Shown here: positions 18,030-28,693 of the stretch, one piece after another
Position numbering within the stretch: position 1 is the first letter of the stretch
How the letters are laid out: the number at the start of each line of letters is the position of its first letter
Assembly: GCF_006442815.1 (NCBI RefSeq)
Contig: NZ_VFVL01000007.1
Coordinates: 147,623-211,622 of the forward strand
From: Mesorhizobium sp. B2-4-3
Lineage (GTDB): Bacteria > Pseudomonadota > Alphaproteobacteria > Rhizobiales > Rhizobiaceae
Direction of reading: 5' to 3'
DNA: 64,000 nucleotides
Made by a program: the position numbers and the translations under genes
Notes under the pieces: generated by a model
What the model was told of the DNA's origin: nothing
Seen by the model: only the letters and a program-made list of their open reading frames with translations
The model's database searches: none

Positions 18030-19214
18030 TCACTTGGCGCAGGCGTCCGGCACCTTGGAATAATCCCAGCCCTTGGTCGGCGCGGGATTGGCGAAATAGG
18101 CGTCGAGCACGTCCTCCGGCATCGGGTCGGTCGGCGGCACCGGGAAGACCGAAACGGCATCCGGCGTCATGCAGTCCTTGTACCATTTGTCGAGCTCGGC
18201 GGCGTGCACCGGCGGGATCGGGATCAGCAGCGTGTTGAGCTTCGGCTTCTGGCCGTCGAGCATGCGCTCGCCGACGCGAAACAGCGTCTGCGCCGTCCAG
18301 CCCGGCAGCACGGCATGGCCCTCGAAGCGGTACTTGTCGGGATTGGCCTTCCAGTAACCGAGCGCGTCGCCGGTGATCGAGCCGGTGATCAGCGGCGCGG
18401 GCCGGCCGGCTTCGGCGAAGGCTTCGGCGACGACGCGGCTTTCGCTGCCGGTCGTCCAGACCGCGTCGATCGGCGCGGGATTGGTGGCGATAGCCTGCAA
18501 CACCACGGTCTTGGTGACGTTGGCCGTCCAGTTGCCGTTGACGCTGCGCGCGACCTTGAGACCCTTGTTCTCGCCAAGCGCCTTGTCGGCGCCCTGCTTT
18601 TCCTGGACCACGATCGGATGGCCGGCGATGCCTTCGACGACCAGCACGCTGGCGTCGGGCTTTGACTTGCCGATCGCAGTCATCATGTCATAGCCCCAGC
18701 GGGCATAGTTGGAATCGACATTGATGGCATTGGGGCTGGTGATGGAGCCCGCCGCGGTGATGAAGGGGATGCCCGCTTTGGCTGCGGCGTCAACCGCATC
18801 GTCGAGCGCTGTCGCCGAGCCCGGGATCGAGGTGATGATCGAGCATTTCTTGTCGATGAAGGCGCGGATCTGGTTGATCTGCTGGCTCGGGTCGTTGTTC
18901 GAATCCGACACTTCGAAGCTCGACACCGTGCCGTCGGCGATCAGGCCCTCGACCAGCCGCTTCAGCTCCTTGGTGACCGACACGCGCCACGGGTTGCCCT
19001 GGTAGCTTTCCGAGTGGCACCACTTCCACGGCTTGGCCGGCGGCGTGAAATTATCCCAGGCCGAGGGCAGCACTTTCTGCGGCGCGCCGTCGTACTGCGC
19101 CTTGAGATCGACAGGCAGGCCGTCGATCACCGACTTCACGTCGGCGGCATGGGCGGCGAACGGAATCGAGACTATGGCGGTTGCGGCGAGCAGGCCGCGT
19201 ATCAGGCTGGTCAT
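18030..19214 (-). CDS. CUT2 sugar ABC transporter substrate-binding protein
   Basis: A 394-aa periplasmic binding protein, type 1 fold. Its signal peptide LLAATAIVSIPFAAHA is followed by ADVKSV. Ribose-binding-like motifs follow: SNNDPSQQINQIRAFIDKKCSIITSIPGS, AAAKAGIPFITAAGS and ALGYWKANPDKYRFEGHAV. It is the first gene of the four-gene CUT2 importer (binding protein, two half ATPases, two permeases) on the minus strand. Confidence 0.88.
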   Translation of the reverse strand: MTSLIRGLLAATAIVSIPFAAHAADVKSVIDGLPVDLKAQYDGAPQKVLPSAWDNFTPPAKPWKWCHSESYQGNPWRVSVTKELKRLVEGLIADGTVSSFEVSDSNNDPSQQINQIRAFIDKKCSIITSIPGSATALDDAVDAAAKAGIPFITAAGSITSPNAINVDSNYARWGYDMMTAIGKSKPDASVLVVEGIAGHPIVVQEKQGADKALGENKGLKVARSVNGNWTANVTKTVVLQAIATNPAPIDAVWTTGSESRVVAEAFAEAGRPAPLITGSITGDALGYWKANPDKYRFEGHAVLPGWTAQTLFRVGERMLDGQKPKLNTLLIPIPPVHAAELDKWYKDCMTPDAVSVFPVPPTDPMPEDVLDAYFANPAPTKGWDYSKVPDACAK

Positions 19215-19240
19215 TTTTTCCTCCCTTGGTGCACCAGAAA

Positions 19241-20392
19241 CTAGCCGGCGGCGGCCGGCACGAAACTTTCCCTGAACAGGCGATTGATGTCGGCGACGAC
19301 ATGGCCGGCGTCCTGCCTGCCGGCAAGGCCTTCATTGATGCGGTCCGAAGCCCGCTGTTGGAACGCCATGTAGCCGTCGTGGCGCGGGCGGACCCAGGCG
19401 CCTTCGAGCGTCGCCCTCGTGTCGCGATAGAAGTCGCCGGTCGCGGCGTTGACGGCATCGTCCTCCCAAGCCGCGGCATGGCCGGGCTGGCCGCCGGCGG
19501 CTGCGTAAGGCCCGCGCTGCACGTCGCCGCTGGCGATCCAGTAGGCGAAGTCGATCGCCGCCTCGCGCGCGGCGGAAAAGGCCGAGACGGCGATACCGGT
19601 TCCGCCAAGCGCCGAGCCGATCGGGCCGTTGCCGCCGGCGACCGGCATGTCGGCGAAGGCAAGACGGCGCGGTCGGAAACCCGCCACCCCATAGGGAACA
19701 TAACCGTAGATCAGTGGCGCGCAGGCGATGCGGGAATTGGCTTCCGCCATCCTTTCAAACACCGCTATCGGGTCCATGGTCAGGCATGCGGGATCGACGA
19801 GCGCCGCGATCTCGCGCAGAATCTCAAAGGCGGTTTCGCCGGTCTCGTCGTCGACAAGGTCGGCCGAGCCGTCGACCACGCAGGGCAAGCCAAGATCGGC
19901 GGCCAATGTGTAGAAGCACATCAGCGAATGCGGCGGCCGGAGCGGCAAGAGCACCCGGCCCTGCTCGGCAAGCGCCAGCACCTCGGTCCAGATCGCCGGC
20001 GCGACTTCGATCAGATCCGGCCGCCAGGCCTGAACCTGGCTCGCGGCATCGATCGGGAATGCCCATTGCCGGCCCTGCCAGGTGTAGCTCGGATAGGATC
20101 GGCCGACGCTTGCCCGTGCGAGCGCTTCACGGTCCGCCTCGCGTCCAAGCACATCGAGCGGTGCCAGGCATTTCTCGGCGGTGATCTGGCCGACATGCGG
20201 GTGGTCGATGACGATCAGATCATAGGCGCGGGCGAGCTCTTCCACCGGGAAGGACTCGAAATCCTGCAGCGAGCGTTTTTCCCATTCGATCGAGACGCCG
20301 GTCTTTTCCTTCCAGAGCGCCGAGCACGCCACCATCGGGTCGTAGCCGCGCGGATGGCTCCAGGTCATGCCTTTCAAAGAAACACCGCTCAC
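19241..20392 (-). CDS. Extracellular-solute-binding-like protein lacking an export signal
   Basis: A 383-aa protein resembling MalE-type binding proteins (WEKRSLQDFESFPVEEL, DLIVIDHPHVGQI, WAFPIDAASQVQAWRPDLI, AFSAAREAAIDFAYWIASGDVQRGP). The N-terminus MSGVSLKGMTWSHPRGYDPM has no hydrophobic segment, so it looks cytoplasmic. The GTG at 20392 overlaps the CoA-transferase stop as GTGA, which fixes the start. Co-translation with a CoA transferase and a MaoC enzyme suggests an intracellular role or an unexported binding protein. A longer frame from 20632 lies inside the CoA-transferase gene and is rejected. Confidence 0.7.
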   Translation of the reverse strand: MSGVSLKGMTWSHPRGYDPMVACSALWKEKTGVSIEWEKRSLQDFESFPVEELARAYDLIVIDHPHVGQITAEKCLAPLDVLGREADREALARASVGRSYPSYTWQGRQWAFPIDAASQVQAWRPDLIEVAPAIWTEVLALAEQGRVLLPLRPPHSLMCFYTLAADLGLPCVVDGSADLVDDETGETAFEILREIAALVDPACLTMDPIAVFERMAEANSRIACAPLIYGYVPYGVAGFRPRRLAFADMPVAGGNGPIGSALGGTGIAVSAFSAAREAAIDFAYWIASGDVQRGPYAAAGGQPGHAAAWEDDAVNAATGDFYRDTRATLEGAWVRPRHDGYMAFQQRASDRINEGLAGRQDAGHVVADINRLFRESFVPAAAG

Positions 20393-21549
20393 AGGCCGAA
20401 CTCCGCGCGGATTTTCTCGCTGTGCTCGCCGATACGAGGGGCGGCTCGATCCACTCTGGCACGGGCGCCGTCGACACGCAGCGGCGTGCGGGTGGTGAGG
20501 ACCGAGACATTGTCCTCGCGTGTCACGGTCTGCAGCATGTCGAGCGTCTTGAAGCCGTCGCTTTCCATCAGTTCCGGCCAGGTCAGCACCTTGGCGCACC
20601 AGACATCGGCGGGCTCGAGGATGGCCAGCCATTCGTCGATGGTCTTTTGCCCGATGCGCCTGGCGACGATCGCCTTGATCTCGTCGCGGGCGGTGAACCA
20701 GGTCGCCGGTTTGTCGCGGAACGGGTCGAGCTCGGGCAGTTCGAGCAGGTCGGCAATCTTCGGGATCGGCGTCATCGCAATCGCCAGATAGCCGTCCTTG
20801 GCCGGATAGACGCCGTAGGGCGCCGACAGATAGGCGTGGGCGCTGCGGAAGGACGAGCGCTTCGGCAGGCGACGGCCGTCGTTGAGATGCGTGGTCAGCA
20901 CCTCGAACTGGAAATCGATCAGCGCCTCGAGGAGGCTGGTCTCGACATGGCCGCCCTCACCGGTGATGCCGCGCCGCACCAGCTTGGCGAGGATGCCTTG
21001 CGCGCAGGCCGCACCCGCCAGCATGTCGGCGATCGCCAAGCCGAACGGCACAGGCCCCTGCTCCTCGTCGCCGTTCAGCCACATCACGCCGGAACGAGCC
21101 TGGGCGAGCAGGTCCTGCCCCGGGCGCTTGACCCAGGGACCGTCCTCGCCATAGCCGCTGATCGAGGCGTAGACGAGCCGGGGGTTGATCGTTCTCACAT
21201 GCTCGTAGTCGAGGCCGAGCCGCTCGATGACACCCGGCCGGAAATTCTGGATGAGCACGTCGGCCCTGGCGATCAGCGCGCGCAGCATGGCGAGATCGGC
21301 CTCGTTCTTGAGATCAACGGCGAGGCTCTCCTTGCCGCGGTTGATGGCGTGGAAAATGGTGGAATCGCCGCCGATCTCGGTGTCGCTGAGATAGAGCCGG
21401 CGCGACAGGTCACCGCCATCGGGCCGCTCGATCTTGATGACGCGCGCGCCAAGGTCGAGCAGGCGCAGCGAGCAGTAGGGTCCCGACAGGAACTGGCTCA
21501 TGTCGATGACGACGAGGCCGGTCAGTGGAAGTTCTTTGTCAGCGGCCAC
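20389..21549 (-). CDS. CaiB/BaiF family III CoA transferase
   Basis: A 386-aa protein of the formyl-CoA transferase/CaiB family. Landmarks are LVVIDMSQFLSGPYCSLRLLDLGARVIKIERPDGGD at the N-terminus, AINRGKESLAVDLK, VLIQNFRPGVIERLGL, and SISGYGEDGPW with the region of the catalytic Asp. It moves CoA between carboxylic acids in the cytoplasm. It lies between a MaoC protein gene and the binding-protein-like gene with gaps or overlaps of a few bases. An acyl-CoA route for a sugar-derived acid is a reasonable inference. Confidence 0.88.
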   Translation of the reverse strand: MAADKELPLTGLVVIDMSQFLSGPYCSLRLLDLGARVIKIERPDGGDLSRRLYLSDTEIGGDSTIFHAINRGKESLAVDLKNEADLAMLRALIARADVLIQNFRPGVIERLGLDYEHVRTINPRLVYASISGYGEDGPWVKRPGQDLLAQARSGVMWLNGDEEQGPVPFGLAIADMLAGAACAQGILAKLVRRGITGEGGHVETSLLEALIDFQFEVLTTHLNDGRRLPKRSSFRSAHAYLSAPYGVYPAKDGYLAIAMTPIPKIADLLELPELDPFRDKPATWFTARDEIKAIVARRIGQKTIDEWLAILEPADVWCAKVLTWPELMESDGFKTLDMLQTVTREDNVSVLTTRTPLRVDGARARVDRAAPRIGEHSEKIRAEFGL

Positions 21550-21552
21550 GGT

Positions 21553-22104
21553 TCACTTCTCGGTCTTGCCGACGAAATCGGCCGGGTTCTTGTATTTCAC
21601 CGTCTGCAGATGCTCGCAGTAGAGCACCAGCTCTCCTTCACCCTTGAAGACTTCATAGCTGGCGCGGATCAGGCCCATCTCCTGGTAGCGCGGCTTTTTG
21701 TCGAGGTTGGTTCGGATCGAATAGATGGTGTCGCCGATGAAGACCGGCTTGATGAATCTGAGCTTGTCATAGCCATAGGAAAAGGCGTTGATGCAATTGG
21801 TGGCGACCAGGCCGAGTCCGGCCGAAAAGACGAAGGCGCCCGCCACCAGCCGCCGGCCGAAAATGCCTTCCTTCTCGGCGAACATCTGGTCCTGCACGTA
21901 AGGATGGATGTCCAGCACCAGCGCATTGAACATATGGCTTTCGCCCTCGGCGATGGTGCGGCGGAGCGAGCGGATTCTGTGGCCGACCTGCCAGTCCTCG
22001 TAGAACCAGTTTTCCGAATTCCAGACGGGGATATCGGCATGCGCCTCAGGCATGTCGGCAGGATGAGTCGAGGCGACGCCGACGGTCGGCGCGAATGCGC
22101 TCAT
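21553..22104 (-). CDS. MaoC-like hot-dog dehydratase
   Basis: A 183-aa hot-dog-fold protein paralogous to the one at 5332-5778, sharing [20 protein letters not shown]. The ATG at 22104 is preceded by GGAGAGG on the minus strand and gives MSAFAPTVG; the longer frame from 22344 enters the promoter region and is rejected. It has an N-terminal extension with [13 protein letters not shown]. The usual catalytic Asp-His pair is not obvious: [15 protein letters not shown] occupies that region, so activity may differ. Confidence 0.75.
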   Translation of the reverse strand: MSAFAPTVGVASTHPADMPEAHADIPVWNSENWFYEDWQVGHRIRSLRRTIAEGESHMFNALVLDIHPYVQDQMFAEKEGIFGRRLVAGAFVFSAGLGLVATNCINAFSYGYDKLRFIKPVFIGDTIYSIRTNLDKKPRYQEMGLIRASYEVFKGEGELVLYCEHLQTVKYKNPADFVGKTEK

Positions 22105-22202
22105 GATCCTCTCCGGAAGCTTCCGGCGCGGCCTGCAAGGCGGTTCCGGGCACGATGCCGGATGGCGAGACACATGTCGCTTTCCTCCCGTCAATTTTCT
22201 TT

Positions 22203-22221
22203 TGTGAATAATATTTTCACA
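22203..22221. promoter_or_regulatory. TGTGAATAATATTTTCACA inverted repeat
   Basis: A 19-bp inverted repeat (outer arms TGTGAA and TTCACA) in the divergent region between the MaoC operon and the lactonase gene, about 85-100 bp from each start. It looks like an operator for a dimeric GntR- or LacI-type regulator. No regulator gene is adjacent, so the binding protein is unknown. Confidence 0.45.
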
Positions 22222-22306
22222 TATGGGATTGCCTTGCAAGCGATGATCGGCGAAATTTTTGACAGCCGGCACGAGCGCAGCAGCGCCGGCGATGGGAGGA
22301 AGATCG

Positions 22307-23419
22307 ATGCAAAGCGCCTGTCTTGTCTTTGTCGGCAGCCTCAACCGCGAGGCTCCCTATTTCCAGGGCGCGCGCGGCGTCGGCCTCGGCGTCTACGCTT
22401 TCGACGAGGCGACGCTTGCCGTGCAAAAGCTTGCCGAGACCGACGAGGTCGACAACCCGACCTTCCTGTCGGTGACGCCGGACGGGACGCGCATCTATGC
22501 CAATTCGGAAGTCTTCGCCTGGCGCGAGGGAACGGTCACGGCCTATCGCTTCGAGCGCGCCACGAATTCACTCGTCTATATCAACAAGCAGCCGTCGCTT
22601 GGCAGCATCGCCGCGCACAACACGATCACCCGCGACGGCGGCAAGCTGCTGGTCGCGAATTACGGCATGGGAAGCGGCGGCCCCGACAAGGCGGTCGCCG
22701 TGTTCGGCTTCGCGGCCGACGGCGGCCTGACCGCGCCGCTGGCGAGCGTGGCGCATTCCGGCACCGGCCCCAACGCCGACCGGCAGGAGCGGTCGCATGC
22801 CCACAGCGTCACCGAAACCGTTGAGGGCGGCGTTGCCATCGTCGCCGATCTCGGCATCGATCAGCTGGTCTCCTACCGGATAGAGCCCAACGGCACGCTG
22901 GTGAAGCTCGCTTCCTCGGCGCTCGCGCCCGGTGCCGGGCCGCGTCACGTCGCGCTGCATCCTAACGGCCGCTTCGTCTTCGTCATGAATGAGCTGGACT
23001 CGACGGTGGTCTCCTTGGCGCTCGACCAATCCTCAGGTCGGCTCGAGCCGATCGACACCAAGCCGGCGGTTCCAGGAGAGGCTCGCGCGCATAATCACTG
23101 CGCCGACATCCAGATCTCGCCCGACGGGCGCTTCGTCTACGGCTCCAACAGAGGCCATGACAGTGTCGCCATTTTTGCTGTCGATCAGCAGTCGGGAAAG
23201 CTCGATCCGGTCGATTTCACGCCTTGCGGCGGCGCGACGCCGCGCAACCTCGCGCTCAGCCCCTCCGGCAAGCACCTGTTTTCGGCCAACCAGAATGCCG
23301 ACCGGATCTCGATCTTCGCTCGCGACGATACGAGCGGCCGGCTGACCGACACCGGCCATGCCATCGAAATCGGAACGCCGATGTGCGTGCGAATCGTCGA
23401 GGACCCGCTTCAATCCTAA
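22307..23419 (+). CDS. Lactonase family protein, YbhE/6-phosphogluconolactonase-like beta-propeller
   Basis: A 370-aa seven-bladed beta-propeller of the YbhE/Pgl lactonase family. Repeated blades are visible as [58 protein letters not shown] and [20 protein letters not shown]. It has no signal peptide, so it acts in the cytoplasm on a sugar lactone. The ATG at 22307 has GGAGGAAG 5-12 bp upstream. Divergent from the CoA-transferase/MaoC operon, so it may serve the same sugar-acid pathway. Confidence 0.85.
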   Translation: MQSACLVFVGSLNREAPYFQGARGVGLGVYAFDEATLAVQKLAETDEVDNPTFLSVTPDGTRIYANSEVFAWREGTVTAYRFERATNSLVYINKQPSLGSIAAHNTITRDGGKLLVANYGMGSGGPDKAVAVFGFAADGGLTAPLASVAHSGTGPNADRQERSHAHSVTETVEGGVAIVADLGIDQLVSYRIEPNGTLVKLASSALAPGAGPRHVALHPNGRFVFVMNELDSTVVSLALDQSSGRLEPIDTKPAVPGEARAHNHCADIQISPDGRFVYGSNRGHDSVAIFAVDQQSGKLDPVDFTPCGGATPRNLALSPSGKHLFSANQNADRISIFARDDTSGRLTDTGHAIEIGTPMCVRIVEDPLQS

Positions 23420-23454
23420 TCTTAGCGAGCGGAGTTCTTAGCGATTGACCCTGC

Positions 23455-24036
23455 TCACTGGCCGACCCGGGCGAACGAGCCGGTATAGGTCTGGCCGGCA
23501 AGCGCGTAGGTGACGTTGAGCGTTCCCGGCGACGGCATCGTGGCGGTGATGTCGGCGCCGTTCGGCAGACGTCCGAGCTTCAACGTGTTGCCGACGATCC
23601 TGCCGGAGCCGTCGGCGACACCCGGCTTGTTGTCGGCCAGGTCGCCCCATGCGTAGCTGACCGTCACCTGCCCGCCTGAAGACACGGTCAGGACCGCCAG
23701 CTTGCCGTCATACATGCCGTTGAGCTGCCCTGCCCATATGCCGGAGAATGCGGCGTATCTGGCCGGAACGCCCTTGCCGGGGGGAACGACCGCAGCCGCC
23801 TCATCCAGCACAGCCGAACTCGACGAAGCAGGAGCGGGAGCAGCGGCCGGAGCGGGTTGCGGGTCAGCAACAGGTTGCGAGCCAGCAACAGGCTGTGTGT
23901 CTGGAGTCGATTGACAAGCAGCAAGCGCGACCGCAATGCAAAGCATCGGCAAGAGATTGTTTTGTCGCGCAAGCAGACCGGAGCGAACAGGTCCCTGCGC
24001 CAGATTCCCACCCAAAGTCGGAATTCTCATAAGCAT
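23455..24036 (-). CDS. Putative lipoprotein
   Basis: A 193-aa hypothetical protein. A hydrophobic stretch LLPMLCIAVALAAC ends in a lipobox-like LAAC, and a Pro/Ala-rich linker (DPQPAPAAAPAPA) follows. The C-terminal 100 residues form a small beta-rich domain (FSGIWAGQLNGMYDGKLAVLTVSSGG, GRIVGNTLKLGRLP). The start is uncertain because the leader before the hydrophobic segment is unusually long. Probably anchored in the inner or outer membrane facing the periplasm. The function is unknown. Confidence 0.6.
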   Translation of the reverse strand: MLMRIPTLGGNLAQGPVRSGLLARQNNLLPMLCIAVALAACQSTPDTQPVAGSQPVADPQPAPAAAPAPASSSSAVLDEAAAVVPPGKGVPARYAAFSGIWAGQLNGMYDGKLAVLTVSSGGQVTVSYAWGDLADNKPGVADGSGRIVGNTLKLGRLPNGADITATMPSPGTLNVTYALAGQTYTGSFARVGQ

Positions 24037-24329
24037 CCCTCTGACAGGAAGCCCCTTAGCCTAGTTGCGGCCACCGGCATAGGGATTTCCTCGGGCGCTT
24101 GTTTTGCGGATACGACCTGCGTTTCGCTTCCGTTGGAGCGGCTTTCCCAGGGACGATATCTCCACTTGCAAGCATCCATCGACGCTCCGTCGCGGGGCAT
24201 GATGCTGGAACTCCCGCCAAAGCCCCGCGTTCCAAAAGAAACCAGTAGCGAGCGCGCTCCGCCGATCCGAGCAAAGATCGTTCGTGAATTCCTTCGAGAA
24301 GAACGCGATAAGTGCACGGAGTCCCAGCC

Positions 24330-24788
24330 ATGGCTTTCACGCTTGAGAGTCCAGCCTTTGAAAACGGGCAGACCATTCCCGAGCCCTATGTCCGCAACGG
24401 AGGCAATTTGTCTCCTCCCCTGCGGTGGGAGAACGCGCCGGCCGGGACCAGAAGCTTCCTGCTCGTCGTCGAGGATCCCGATGCGCCGCGCGGCATGTTT
24501 CGCCATTGGGCGGTCTATGACATTGCCGCCGGGCGAGACCGCTTGCCGGAAGGCACCGCCGGACCGGAAACCTTCCGCCAAGCCGTGAACGACTTCGGCA
24601 ATGCCCATTATGACGGTCCCCAGCCGCCAAAAGGGCACGGCGTTCACCATTATCACTTCCGCCTTTCAGCACTCGACGTTGAGGCGCTGGAAATCGGCAG
24701 AGAACAGGGAATCGCGAATCTTCTGGCCCAGGCGGAGCCGCATATGATCGCCACTGCCGATCTCGTCGGCACATATGAAAGCCGCTGA
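24330..24788 (+). CDS. YbhB/YbcL family Raf kinase inhibitor-like protein
   Basis: A 152-aa phosphatidylethanolamine-binding-protein (PEBP) fold protein. Landmarks are LSPPLRWENAPAGTRSFLLVVEDPDAPRGMFRHWAVYDI, the ligand pocket signature, and GVHHYHFRLSALD. The start at 24330 follows CGGAG; a GTG 18 bp upstream is less likely. The molecular role of bacterial members is not settled. It stands alone in front of the DUF6496 gene. Confidence 0.85.
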   Translation: MAFTLESPAFENGQTIPEPYVRNGGNLSPPLRWENAPAGTRSFLLVVEDPDAPRGMFRHWAVYDIAAGRDRLPEGTAGPETFRQAVNDFGNAHYDGPQPPKGHGVHHYHFRLSALDVEALEIGREQGIANLLAQAEPHMIATADLVGTYESR

Positions 24789-24851
24789 TGCGCGATCTGA
24801 CGCATCCTGTCGGCATTCGATCATGCCCCCGTTCGAACGAGGAGAAAAACA

Positions 24852-25352
24852 ATGCCGGACAAGAAAACCATCGAAGAGGCGCGCAAGGACAAGCGCGAAG
24901 GCAAGTCGGCAAGCACGCAGGCCGGTGAATTCGTTCACGCGGAAATCGACAAAGTCCGCAAAGGCAAGCACGGCGCCCGCTCCACCAAGCAGGCGATCGC
25001 CATCGGCCTTTCGGAGGCGCGCCGCGCGGGCGTCGACCTGCCGCCCCCCAAAAGAGGAGATGTGAAGGAGAGCACGCGCAAGAGCGCCAAATATGCTTAC
25101 GAGGCAGGCCAGGGCGAACGGAAGCCGAAGCGCCAGCCGAAGGTGTCGAAGGCGGTGTCGAAGGTGCTTGAGGGCGAGCCTAAGAGCACCGCCTCCCACA
25201 AGGCCCTGTCGCGACAGGCCAAGAGCGCCGCATCCGGCCGCACAGCCGAAGAGCGGTCGTCGGCGGCCAAGAAAGCCGCGCAGACCAAAGGCGCCGCGGA
25301 ACGTTCGGCGGCAGCGCGCAAAGCAGCCAGAACCCGCGCCCAGCACGGTTAG
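24852..25352 (+). CDS. DUF6496 family basic protein
   Basis: A 166-aa very basic, Lys/Ala/Arg-rich protein. The N-terminal region contains EFVHAEIDKVRKGKHGARSTKQAIAIGLSEARRAGVDLPPP, the conserved DUF6496 block seen in many rhizobia, and the tail is composed of Ala-Lys-Arg-rich stretches (KKAAQTKGAAERSAAARKAA). The composition suggests nucleic-acid binding, possibly histone-like. GAGGAG lies 8-13 bp upstream of the start. Confidence 0.7.
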   Translation: MPDKKTIEEARKDKREGKSASTQAGEFVHAEIDKVRKGKHGARSTKQAIAIGLSEARRAGVDLPPPKRGDVKESTRKSAKYAYEAGQGERKPKRQPKVSKAVSKVLEGEPKSTASHKALSRQAKSAASGRTAEERSSAAKKAAQTKGAAERSAAARKAARTRAQHG

Positions 25353-25405
25353 GGCAATTCCAGGAGACGGTTTTCCGTTCGTGCAGCAGCTGAGGAAGGA
25401 CTGTT

Positions 25406-25481
<76 letters not shown>

Positions 25482-25642
25482 ACTCCCGGCAGTCAGCCGG
25501 CGCCGTTTCCGGCGAAGAGATCCGGCGCGGTTGGGAACCGCGCCGTCGTTTAGTGCTGGCGGCTTCTAGCGCCGCCTTCGGTCAAGATCAAGCCTTGAAA
25601 AGCCGCTTTTTCGTCACAGGCCAAAATGGCCGGCAAACGAAA

Positions 25643-26038
25643 TCAGACTTCGTCATCGTCGTCGCCGACGCCGATCATATCGGCGACGTCATCGTCCTCT
25701 TCCTCTTCGTCGGCAAGGAAGGTGTCGTCCTCATCGTCGCCAAGATCGACATCTTCTTCATCATCGCCAAGATCGGGAAGATCGTCGCCGCCACCCTTGG
25801 CCTCGTCATCGGCCTCCTCGAGCGAGACGACTTCGGCGCCTTCCTCTTCGTCGGCGTCCACTTCCTTCTCGGCGACTTCCTCATCTTCCTCGACAGCGGA
25901 AATCTTGCCTTCGTCGAAATAGGAGCGTGGATAGCTCTTGCCGGTATAGGGCGAGACGATCGGATCCTTGTTGAGATCGTAGAATTTCCGACCCGTTTCG
26001 GGGTCGACACGCTTGGTGCCAAGTTCAGCTTTTGCCAC
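25643..26038 (-). CDS. TIGR02300 family acidic protein
   Basis: A 131-aa protein with a conserved N-terminal third (MAKAELGTKRVDPETGRKFYD, PIVSPYTGKSYPRSYF) followed by an extremely acidic tail of Asp and Glu runs. This is the TIGR02300 family, widespread in alphaproteobacteria and of unknown function. I chose the GTG at 26038 because the conserved region begins there; upstream sequence in the same frame is not conserved in appearance. It diverges from aroA, as is common in Rhizobiales. Confidence 0.85.
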   Translation of the reverse strand: MAKAELGTKRVDPETGRKFYDLNKDPIVSPYTGKSYPRSYFDEGKISAVEEDEEVAEKEVDADEEEGAEVVSLEEADDEAKGGGDDLPDLGDDEEDVDLGDDEDDTFLADEEEEDDDVADMIGVGDDDDEV

Positions 26039-26192
26039 AGTAGGCCTCGTCAATAAAAGAGTGGACCCCATAACCGCAGTTTTGAGCGCTGTCAAAGCCA
26101 AAAGCCGGCATTGTAAAATGCTCGTATTCGAAGGCCTCGCGCAAGGGGATGACCATTGCGACGCACCGTGATACGAGACCGCCGCAGCATGA

Positions 26193-27593
<1,401 letters not shown>

Positions 27594-27636
27594 GGGTGAT
27601 GAGCTTGAGCCGATCTGAGACGTTGGCGGGACAGCA

Positions 27637-27790
27637 CCCCCCTCTGTCCTGCCGGACATCTTCCCCACAAGGGGGGAGATCAGCTGTCGCATCGGCTTTC
27701 GCCAATCGCCGACGTCGCAGGATTGAGCAATGCGACAAAACTGCCAATCTCCCCCCTCGTGGGGGAGATGTCCGGCAGGACAGAGGGGGG
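27637..27790. repeat. Palindromic rhizobial intergenic repeat (RIME-like)
   Basis: Two 44-bp arms face each other between aroA and cmk. Left arm 27637-27680 starts CCCCCCTCTGTCCTGCCGGA; right arm 27747-27790 is its near-exact reverse complement, ending CAGGACAGAGGGGGG. Each arm also contains a shorter hairpin (CTCCCCC/GGGGGAG type). Architecture and sequence resemble the rhizobial intergenic mosaic elements. The spacer is 66 bp. Confidence 0.75.
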
Positions 27791-27849
27791 CGCGAAGGAT
27801 CGCGACGCTCGTCTTGTTCTATGCGCCCTCTATTCATGTCGGCCCGCCA

Positions 27850-28500
27850 ATGACCCACACCTTCACCATCGCGATCGACGGCCCGGCAGGCGCGGGCAAA
27901 GGCACCCTCGCCCGGCGGTTGGCAGACCACTACCGGCTGAACCTGCTCGACACCGGCCTCACCTATCGCGCGGTTGCCCATAAGCTGCTCGAACTCGGCC
28001 TGCCGCTCGACAATGTCTCGGCGGCAGAAACCGCGGCGCGCCAAGTCAATCTCTCGAACCTCGACCGCACGGTGCTTTCGGCGCATGCGGTGGGCGAGGC
28101 GGCCTCGAAGGTCGCGGTCATCCCCACCGTACGGCGCATCTTGGTCGAGAAGCAGCGCGACTTCGCCAAAGCGCCGCCGGGCGCCGTGCTCGACGGCCGC
28201 GACATCGGCACGGTGGTGTGCCCGGACGCTGACATCAAGCTCTACGTCACGGCAAGCGCGCAGGTGCGGGCGAAGCGCCGGCTGGCCGAGATCGAGAGCA
28301 TGGGCGGCAGCGCCGATTTCGCCACCATCCTTGCCGATATCGAGCGCCGCGACGAGCGCGACATGGGCCGCGCCGACGCGCCGCTGAAGCCGGCGGCAGA
28401 CGCGCACTTGCTTGATACCAGCGAAATGGCTATAGAAGCCGCGTTTCTGGCGGCGATGACGATCGTTGACGACGTCCTTGCCAAGAGAAACAAGGCCTGA
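27850..28500 (+). CDS. cmk: Cytidylate kinase
   Basis: A 216-aa P-loop kinase that phosphorylates CMP and dCMP. Walker A is GPAGAGKGT at residues 10-18, followed by [16 protein letters not shown] and [23 protein letters not shown], the CMP-binding and LID regions. The start at 27850 ([14 protein letters not shown]) sits just after the intergenic repeat; the longer frame would translate the repeat. The standard aroA-cmk-rpsA order supports the call. Confidence 0.95.
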   Translation: MTHTFTIAIDGPAGAGKGTLARRLADHYRLNLLDTGLTYRAVAHKLLELGLPLDNVSAAETAARQVNLSNLDRTVLSAHAVGEAASKVAVIPTVRRILVEKQRDFAKAPPGAVLDGRDIGTVVCPDADIKLYVTASAQVRAKRRLAEIESMGGSADFATILADIERRDERDMGRADAPLKPAADAHLLDTSEMAIEAAFLAAMTIVDDVLAKRNKA

Positions 28501-28693
28501 TCAGGTTTTTCGATTGCCGTTGGCGGCGAAAATACCCATATCGGGCACGAACCAGCCTGCCAGCATTCTTCATGCGCCGGACTTGCCGCCTGAACAGCGG
28601 CCAAGGGCTTTCAGCCCGGAACGCCGGCAGGCTCACGCAACGCTAACCCACGGCGCCCGCTCCGCCAGCGCGCGGAGCATTCCAGGAGAAACA

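Noticed and set aside
20422..22824. 800-aa plus-strand frame opposite the CoA transferase and MaoC genes
   Set aside because: Antisense shadow rich in Arg, Asp and His without domain features; it also crosses a promoter region and another gene's frame.
25349..25386. Second copy of the GCAATTCC repeat
   Set aside because: Only a partial match lacking the right palindromic arm; noted under the repeat at 30468 rather than listed.
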